Of a stretch of DNA of 11,564 nt, positions 7,307-11,564 are shown piece by piece; position 1 is the stretch's first letter, and every line of letters begins with the position of its first letter. The notes below the pieces were generated by a model. It was not told where the DNA came from. It made no database searches and was given only the letters and a program-made list of their open reading frames with translations. The position numbers and the translations under genes are program-made. Origin of the DNA: Gemmatimonadota bacterium (GTDB lineage Bacteria; Gemmatimonadota; Gemmatimonadetes; Palauibacterales; Palauibacteraceae); NCBI GenBank assembly GCA_023554435.1, contig JAMJQV010000059.1:1-11564 (forward strand), in the 5' to 3' direction.

Positions 7307-7361
7307 GAGTCCCGCTCCGGCGCCTCGCCCTTTCACCGGGCATCGCATCGCGGCGGGACTC
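7307..7361. repeat. Nested inverted repeat in the leader of the SH3b operon
   Basis: GAGTCCCGC (7307-7315) and GCGGGACTC (7353-7361) are perfect 9-bp inverted arms enclosing 37 bases. That interval contains a smaller GCCC/GGGC hairpin (7327-7330 with 7338-7341). The repeat falls in the predicted 5' leader of the minus-strand operon and upstream of the plus-strand operon. It could act as RNA structure or as a protein site; the sequence does not decide between them. Confidence 0.45.
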
Positions 7362-7380
7362 CACGTTCATCGGTGTCGAG

Positions 7381-7386
7381 TATAGA
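7381..7386 (+). promoter_or_regulatory. Possible -10 element for the plus-strand operon
   Basis: TATAGA (4/6 to consensus) lies 21 bp before ATG 7408 and shares its bases with the -10 of the divergent promoter. No convincing -35 lies 16-18 bp upstream (ACTCCA region), so an activator or another sigma factor would be needed, or the true promoter is elsewhere. Confidence 0.25.
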
Positions 7387-7391
7387 CGACG

Positions 7392-7399
7392 GTTCGAAC
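7392..7399. promoter_or_regulatory. Palindrome GTTCGAAC between -35 and -10
   Basis: This perfect 8-bp palindrome sits in the middle of the spacer of the strong minus-strand promoter and just after the possible plus-strand -10. That is a typical repressor or MerR-like activator position. No regulator gene is nearby, so the binding protein is unknown. Confidence 0.35.
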
Positions 7400-7407
7400 A
7401 GGTGTCA

Positions 7408-8166
7408 ATGAAATTACTGCAAGAAGTCAAGCTCGCGAGTGCCCGTGGCCGGTGGTTGGCGGTCATGCTGGCGGCGATGAGCGGCGTGGTCTTCGGCCCC
7501 GGTTCGGCGGTCGGGCAGGAAGAGGAGATCGACACCCCATATCGTTGGGTCGAGGGTGGTACGCGACTTGGCCTGGTGGGCGGCTACATCTTCACCAATC
7601 GGGGTGATCCGCCATTCGGCCCCGGATCGTCTCCGTTCATCGGCACCCGGTTTCGGGCGCGACTCAGCAGTCCCCTGTCACTCGAACTCGGACTCGGCTA
7701 CGGCAATTCGGACGAGTACGTGATCGACCCGAGGTTGGAAGGCGGCCCTGCCGTCGTGGACACGGTGAATGCCGACTGGCTCATCATCGAAGCGTCACTG
7801 CAATTCGCCTTTACCGGGGCCCGGTCCTATCGCCGGCTCCAGCCGTACGTGGTGCTGGGCGGAGGCATTCTCCAGGGGCTGAGCACGGGCACCAGCGAGG
7901 TCCTCGCGAGTCCCCAGCAGCCTTTCCGATACGAGATCGGCACCTCTCCGATGGTGCACCTCGGAGTGGGCGCCGAGTATCACATCTCCCGGAAATTCGG
8001 CCTGGCGTTCGAGGTTCGAGACAACTTGTGGAAGATCAAGACTCCGGAGGGCTGGTTTCGCATCGATGTGCTGCAGAACATTCTCGACTCCGGGTCGGAG
8101 GCTCCTGCCAACAATCAGTGGACCCACAACTTCGAGCTCACGGCCTCACTCTACTACTACTTCTGA
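7408..8166 (+). CDS. Small outer-membrane beta-barrel protein
   Basis: The 252-aa product has an N-terminal signal (basic region to R16, hydrophobic 17-30, likely cleavage near AVG-Q at 36-37). It continues as alternating polar and hydrophobic strands with glycine/aromatic girdles: GTRLGLVGGYIF, LSLELGLGYGN, LQPYVVLGGGIL, VHLGVGAEYH and LAFEVRDNLW. It ends in LYYYF. A C-terminal Phe after aromatic residues is the classic BAM recognition signal, so an outer-membrane barrel of about eight strands (OmpA/OmpW-like size) is likely. The ligand or role is not evident. ATG 7408 is chosen over the in-frame GTG 7402; the ribosome site is weak for both. The stop lies 9 bp before the fdhD-like gene, which suggests a shared transcript even though the barrel has no obvious link to molybdenum cofactor. 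Confidence 0.75.
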   Translation: MKLLQEVKLASARGRWLAVMLAAMSGVVFGPGSAVGQEEEIDTPYRWVEGGTRLGLVGGYIFTNRGDPPFGPGSSPFIGTRFRARLSSPLSLELGLGYGNSDEYVIDPRLEGGPAVVDTVNADWLIIEASLQFAFTGARSYRRLQPYVVLGGGILQGLSTGTSEVLASPQQPFRYEIGTSPMVHLGVGAEYHISRKFGLAFEVRDNLWKIKTPEGWFRIDVLQNILDSGSEAPANNQWTHNFELTASLYYYF

Positions 8167-8175
8167 GCCCGCGGG

Positions 8176-8952
8176 ATGACCGTTGAGCGGGATTCGAAGA
8201 TCGGCACCATGAAGGTTCTCGCTCCCGAGGCGCTGGTTCGGGTACGAGTGAACGAATCCTACACGCTCGAATGGAGCTGTACTCCCCGCGACCTTTCCTG
8301 TCTGGCGACAGGCTGGTTCGTATCCGAGGGCATCGTGCGTACCCCTGGCGAGATCGAAGACCTGTCGGAAGTGGACTCCGGGACGGGATATGCAGTCTGC
8401 CTGTCGGTCCGACTCGCTCGCCCGGCGCTGGCCCGGTTGGCGGCCGCCCTGTCCGGCGACACCGCGTCGGCGGTCCGTCCCGCTGCGTTGACTGCCTCGG
8501 TGGCGGATCGAGAGCCCGACACCACTGGGGGCCGCCAGATCCGATCGCTGCTCGAGGACCGTGGCCGCGTCACCTCCTGGTTCCGGGACATGTTCGACCA
8601 GGCAGCCCTTCGATCGAGCGTGGGAGGCGTGCACACGGGGGGGTTGGTCGTCGAGGGAAACCTGGCCCAGGTCGTAGAGGACGTCAGCCGGCACCACGTC
8701 GTGGACCGTCTGGTGGGCTCGGCAGTTCTGACCGGGGCGGTGCGGGTGGAAGCGATCTTCCTGGTCAGCGCGCGCATCTCAGGCGCCATGGCGGCAAAGG
8801 CGTGCAGGGCGGGTATCGGAGCCCTCGTATCCCGGTCCGTGCCGACCGAACTCGCGGCGGCCATAGCGGCTCCGCGTGGCCTGATCCTGGTGGGTCGGGC
8901 ACGAGGAGAAGCACCGCACTACTACTGGCCAGCATCGGACGCGGCGGGATGA
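8176..8952 (+). CDS. fdhD: FdhD-like protein lacking the sulfurtransferase cysteines
   Basis: FdhD carries sulfur from a cysteine desulfurase to the molybdenum cofactor of formate dehydrogenase. This 258-aa protein has the family's length and landmarks: GWFVSEGI (46-53), GGVH (150-153), EDVSRHHVVDRLVG (168-181, canonical EDVGRHNAVDKLIG), SAR (198-200), SVPTELA (221-227) and GLILVGRARG (235-244). The hallmark SCGVCG loop, which carries the persulfide, reads TASVAD here (106-111), so both cysteines are alanine (A107, A110). GR/GRHN positions are also altered (SR, HH). The remaining cysteines (C35, C42, C75, C210) do not form a CxxC. It may be a non-catalytic cofactor-binding paralogue. ATG 8176 lies 9 bp after the barrel gene; ATG 8209 is an alternative. 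The stop overlaps mobA (ATGA). No formate dehydrogenase gene is in the window. Confidence 0.8.
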   Translation: MTVERDSKIGTMKVLAPEALVRVRVNESYTLEWSCTPRDLSCLATGWFVSEGIVRTPGEIEDLSEVDSGTGYAVCLSVRLARPALARLAAALSGDTASAVRPAALTASVADREPDTTGGRQIRSLLEDRGRVTSWFRDMFDQAALRSSVGGVHTGGLVVEGNLAQVVEDVSRHHVVDRLVGSAVLTGAVRVEAIFLVSARISGAMAAKACRAGIGALVSRSVPTELAAAIAAPRGLILVGRARGEAPHYYWPASDAAG

Positions 8953-9623
8953 GCGGGGGTCCTCGATCGGACATCCTCGGCGCCGTGCTCGCCGGCGGCC
9001 GGAGCAGGCGATACGGCTCGGACAAGGCGTTCGCCGAACTGGGCGGTGTGTCCCTCGTCCACCGGGCCGCGCAGACCCTTGGACCGCTGGCCGATCGCGT
9101 CGTGGTGGTCGCCAATGATGTGGACAGGCACTCACTGGAGGAACAGCCGGTTCGCCCCGACCTGGTGGGCGGCATCGGCCCCCTGGGCGGACTGCACACG
9201 GCCGTCGCCTGGGCGGCCGAAGAGGGGTTGAGGGGAGCGGTCGTCCTCGCCACGGACATGCCGTTTGTGCCCACGTCTCTGCTCGAGGACCTCGTCAACA
9301 GGCTCGAGCGGGGCACGGCTGTCGTACCGGCGAGCCACGGCCATCGCGGATTCGAACCCCTGTGCGCGGCGTACGACGTGGGGTGCCTCCCGGCAATCGA
9401 AGCGGCGATCAACAAGGGAGACCGGGCCGTGATCTCCTTCTTCCCGGCCGTCGACCTGCGGATCGTGGAACTGGCCAGGGTGTCTACGCACGGCGATCCG
9501 GATACGATGTTCTTCAACCTGAACCGGCCGGAGGACCACCTTCGCGCCGACGCGCTGCTCGCGGCGCTGCGAGCGGCGGGACCGGCTCCCGAATCCGACA
9601 CCGGAGTTTCGGAACCAGAATGA
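8949..9623 (+). CDS. mobA: Molybdenum cofactor guanylyltransferase MobA
   Basis: MobA attaches GMP from GTP to molybdopterin to make the bis-MGD type cofactor in the cytoplasm. The 224-aa product has the nucleotidyltransferase fold: the GTP loop LAGGRSRRYGSDKAFAELGG (14-33; the usual RMG is RYG), the DLVGGIGPLGGLHTA block (71-85) that contacts guanine, the metal-binding ATDMPF (101-106; D103), FEPLCAAY (135-142) and the C-terminal FFNLNRPEDH (188-197), equivalent to the family's NxNTPEDL. Length is normal (about 190-230 aa). Its ATG overlaps the fdhD-like stop and its stop overlaps the next start, both as ATGA. That places it inside a translationally coupled chain with moeA two genes downstream. 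The frame is open further upstream to 8271, but that sequence is the shadow of the fdhD-like gene. Confidence 0.92.
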   Translation: MSGGPRSDILGAVLAGGRSRRYGSDKAFAELGGVSLVHRAAQTLGPLADRVVVVANDVDRHSLEEQPVRPDLVGGIGPLGGLHTAVAWAAEEGLRGAVVLATDMPFVPTSLLEDLVNRLERGTAVVPASHGHRGFEPLCAAYDVGCLPAIEAAINKGDRAVISFFPAVDLRIVELARVSTHGDPDTMFFNLNRPEDHLRADALLAALRAAGPAPESDTGVSEPE

Positions 9624-11191
9624 GCACGGATCGAATGTTGATACTGACTGTCGTTCGGGCATGGAGATCGAGGTCGCAAGGCCGACTGGCGCTGGCCGGA
9701 ACCCTCTGGTTGCTGGCAGCGCCAACGCTTGCCGTGGCGCAGGAGCCCGCGCTGATCGAGGGATCCGGCTACGCCACCACCCTGGGTTCGCCCATGGAGT
9801 TGGCGGCAAGGCTGGACCGGATCCTGGCCGACCCGGCGCTGACGCGAGCTCACCTCGGCCTGATCGTCCAGGTAGCCGAAACGGGCGAGGTGCTCTACGA
9901 GCGCGACGGCGAGAAGCTGTTCGTACCGGCGAGCAACACGAAGATCGTGACCGCTGCCGTGGCTCTCGATGCCCTGGGGCCGGCGTACCGGTGGAGAACA
10001 TCGTTGGTCGCGGATGGCGACATCTCCGACGGCGTGCTCAATGGGGACCTGTGGATCGTGGGTGGAGGCGACCCGCAGCTCGGCCGGGAAGCCGTCGCGT
10101 CGTGGCCCGAGCTTCTCGGACGAGCCGGAATCCGCCGCATCGCCGGCGACGTGATCGGTGACGACCGGGCGTTTGGAGGGCCGCAGTGGGGAGAGGGCTG
10201 GTACTGGCACGAGGTCTTCGCGTCCTGGGCGGCAGGCGTATCGGCCTTGCAGGTGTGGCCCAACACCGTGCGTGCCAGGCTCTTGCCCGGAGCCCGGGTG
10301 GGTGATCCGGCGCGGTTCGAACTCACGCGTCCGGGACCGGCGCTTCCGATGGCCATCGACGTCAGGACGGGAGCCCCGGGATCGGATGTACGCCTGCAGT
10401 ACGAGCCACCGCCGGAGGGTGGCGACGTGAGGATGACCGGGTGGATTCCGGCTTCCGACACAACGAACCTCCACCTGGCGACGCACCACCCGACGCTCTA
10501 CCTGCTGGAGACACTGGGCGAGGCGCTCGCGGACGCCGGCATCGAGGTCGAGGGCAGGATTCGCCGGGTCGCCGATGGGGCCCGTCCGACCCACCCGGGC
10601 TGGACACACGTCGTGTCATCCGACTCTCTCGGGGCGGTCGTGTCCGAGATGCTGAAGCAGAGCGACAATCAGATGGCGGAGTCGATCCTGCGGACCGTGG
10701 GCCTGGAGGCAACGGGCGAAGGAACCGCTGCCGCCGGGCTCGCCGTGGTGGGAGGGGTTCTGGCAGGCTGGGGCATCGAGCCCGGTGCGATGGCGCTGTC
10801 GGACGGATCCGGTCTGTCGCGGTACAACCGGATAGCACCCAGCGCGATGGCCCGCCTCCTGCGAGCCATGTGGAGGCATGACGAGTATCGGGTCTTCTTC
10901 ACCGGTCTTCCGGTGGCCGCGGTGGACGGGACGCTGCGTCGGCGCCTGGCCGGTACCCCTGCGGAGGAAAACGTGAGGGCCAAGACGGGCTCGCTGAGTT
11001 CGGCCCGAGCCCTGTCAGGCTACCTGGCCGACGGAAGCGGGGAGACGCTGGTGTTCTCGTTGATGGTCAACGACTACGACGTTCCAGGCAGCGTGGCCGT
11101 TGCGCTCGAGGATCTGATCATCGAACAGGTGGCGATGTACCGTCGGCCCGTGGAGCCCGGCTGGCCAGCCTATCGGGAGGAAGAACGATGA
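9620..11191 (+). CDS. dacB: PBP4-type D-alanyl-D-alanine carboxypeptidase/endopeptidase (peptidase family S13)
   Basis: This periplasmic enzyme trims the terminal D-Ala or cleaves crosslinks in peptidoglycan. The 523-aa product carries all three penicillin-binding motifs: SNTK (S105-K108) with catalytic Ser and Lys, SDN (348-350) in QSDNQMAE, and KTG (455-457) in AKTGSLSSARALSGY. DGSGLSRYN (395-403) is also typical of S13. The long stretch between SxxK and SxN (about 240 residues) holds the extra domains that mark PBP4 rather than PBP5. A signal peptide is seen at about 14-41 (RSRSQGR, hydrophobic core, AVA-Q), so the n-region is long; ATG 9635 is an alternative start. ATG 9620 overlaps the mobA stop, and the gene's own stop overlaps moeA. 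A cell-wall enzyme between two molybdopterin genes is odd. It may simply share the transcript. Confidence 0.9.
   Translation: MSTDRMLILTVVRAWRSRSQGRLALAGTLWLLAAPTLAVAQEPALIEGSGYATTLGSPMELAARLDRILADPALTRAHLGLIVQVAETGEVLYERDGEKLFVPASNTKIVTAAVALDALGPAYRWRTSLVADGDISDGVLNGDLWIVGGGDPQLGREAVASWPELLGRAGIRRIAGDVIGDDRAFGGPQWGEGWYWHEVFASWAAGVSALQVWPNTVRARLLPGARVGDPARFELTRPGPALPMAIDVRTGAPGSDVRLQYEPPPEGGDVRMTGWIPASDTTNLHLATHHPTLYLLETLGEALADAGIEVEGRIRRVADGARPTHPGWTHVVSSDSLGAVVSEMLKQSDNQMAESILRTVGLEATGEGTAAAGLAVVGGVLAGWGIEPGAMALSDGSGLSRYNRIAPSAMARLLRAMWRHDEYRVFFTGLPVAAVDGTLRRRLAGTPAEENVRAKTGSLSSARALSGYLADGSGETLVFSLMVNDYDVPGSVAVALEDLIIEQVAMYRRPVEPGWPAYREEER
11175..11180 (+). promoter_or_regulatory. Strong ribosome site of moeA
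   Basis: GGGAGG lies seven bases before ATG 11188, inside the end of the dacB-like gene. It is the best Shine-Dalgarno of the plus-strand operon, suggesting that moeA can be translated independently of coupling. Confidence 0.6.
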
Positions 11192-11564
11192 ACTCGCGGC
11201 CTGGAAAAGGCCCGCGACGAGATCCCGAGGCGGACTGGTTGGGCTGGCGCGAGGCGCGCGAGGCGATCCTCGCTCACTGTGAGGCCTTGCCGACGGAGCG
11301 GATCCCTGCGGCCCGGGCCCTGGGGTGCGCCGTCGCCGAGGACGTGACGGCCGCCATCTTCCATCCACCGTGGGACAACAGCGCCATGGACGGGTTCGCC
11401 GTACATGCCGCTGACGTCATGGGAGCGAGCCGGCAGAATCCCATCACGCTGCCCCTTTCCGATGACATTCCGGCGGGTTCGTTCCCTTCAGGCCCACTCG
11501 AGATCGGTACGGCGGCCAGGGTCATGACCGGGGCGCCTGTACCGGCGGGTGCATCGGGCGTGGT
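11188..11564 (+). CDS. moeA: Molybdopterin molybdenumtransferase MoeA (5' part, runs off the window)
   Basis: MoeA inserts molybdate into adenylylated molybdopterin, the step before MobA. Only the first 125 codons are present. They contain the N-terminal family signatures: an opening helix WREAREAILAH (20-30), LGCAVAEDV (45-53), PPWDNSAMDGFAV (60-72; the conserved DNSAMDG active-site segment) and RVMTGAPVPAG (111-121). Full-length MoeA is about 400 aa, so most of domains III and IV lies beyond the right edge. The ATG overlaps the dacB-like stop (ATGA). Together with mobA it identifies the operon as molybdenum-cofactor assembly. Confidence 0.93.
   Translation, partial: MNSRPGKGPRRDPEADWLGWREAREAILAHCEALPTERIPAARALGCAVAEDVTAAIFHPPWDNSAMDGFAVHAADVMGASRQNPITLPLSDDIPAGSFPSGPLEIGTAARVMTGAPVPAGASGV

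Larger units (their letters stand above)
7379..7408 (-). promoter_or_regulatory. Near-consensus sigma70 promoter of the SH3b-JAMM-TPR operon
   Basis: On the minus strand TTGACA (7408-7403, perfect -35) is followed after 18 bp by TATACT (7384-7379, 5/6 of the -10). Transcription would start near 7372, leaving about 110 nt of leader before the SH3b ATG. The -35 overlaps the start codon of the divergent barrel gene. Confidence 0.65.

Noticed and set aside
7392..7399. LexA box (GTTCGAAC)
   Set aside because: It resembles a compressed actinobacterial SOS box, but the half-sites are fused with no spacer and the neighbouring genes are not DNA-repair genes. Kept only as a palindrome of unknown function.
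7263..7535. N-terminal extension of the SH3b protein to 7535
   Set aside because: The extension overlaps the divergent promoter and the barrel gene, has no domain, and would bury a clear signal peptide starting at 7262.
8484..8495. CxxC (C-V-D-C) in another reading frame of the fdhD-like gene, hinting at a double frameshift
   Set aside because: The normal frame here reads TASVADRE, which aligns residue by residue with SCGVCGRE apart from the cysteines, and the frame is continuous on both sides. Two compensating shifts are not needed.
8271..8948. N-terminal extension of MobA in the same frame
   Set aside because: MobA similarity begins right after ATG 8949; the upstream frame is a shadow of the fdhD-like gene.
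9362..9619. N-terminal extension of the PBP4-type protein in the same frame
   Set aside because: It overlaps the conserved C-terminal half of MobA. ATG 9620 gives an ATGA overlap and a signal peptide.
8765..10609. Long minus-strand open frame (614 codons) opposite fdhD/mobA/dacB
   Set aside because: It crosses three well-supported plus-strand genes and has a composition typical of antisense shadows.

Overview
The window is GC-rich, densely packed bacterial chromosome. It codes for envelope proteins with Sec signal peptides, two beta-barrel outer-membrane proteins and a periplasmic PBP4-type carboxypeptidase, so the host is a diderm. The codon bias, the ImuA-ImuB pair and the style of the lipid-free envelope proteins would suit Gemmatimonadota or a relative. 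That placement is inference; there is no rRNA or other phylogenetic marker here.

The layout is divergent around about 7263-7407. Everything to the left is read on the minus strand and everything to the right on the plus strand. On the far left (1-241) is a gene-free, hairpin-forming intergenic repeat cluster. Next comes the mutagenic SOS pair imuA-imuB (2406 to 242), with its own promoter and a direct-repeat operator that resembles an alphaproteobacterial-type LexA box. The DnaE2 partner is not in view and would lie further left if it is linked. ImuB appears to lack the N-terminal part of the Y-family catalytic core. A strong hairpin at 2462-2496 separates imuA from the operon upstream of it.

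That operon (7262 to 2529) has three tightly packed genes and is the least familiar part of the window. They encode a secreted triple-SH3b protein, a single-pass membrane protein with a cytoplasmic JAMM/MPN (deubiquitinase-fold) domain and a periplasmic tail, and an outer-membrane protein that joins a small helical domain, three Ig-like domains, four TPRs and a beta-barrel. The set could span cytoplasm, inner membrane, periplasm and outer membrane. It has a near-consensus sigma70 promoter (TTGACA-18-TATACT) with an 8-bp palindrome in its spacer, followed by a structured leader of about 110 nt.

To the right, five genes run on the plus strand: a small outer-membrane barrel protein, an FdhD-like protein, MobA, a PBP4-type D,D-carboxypeptidase and the start of MoeA. 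The last four are chained by ATGA stop/start overlaps. This is a molybdenum-cofactor operon with a cell-wall hydrolase inserted and an outer-membrane barrel gene at its head. The FdhD-like protein has alanines where the family's sulfur-carrying CxxC cysteines should be.
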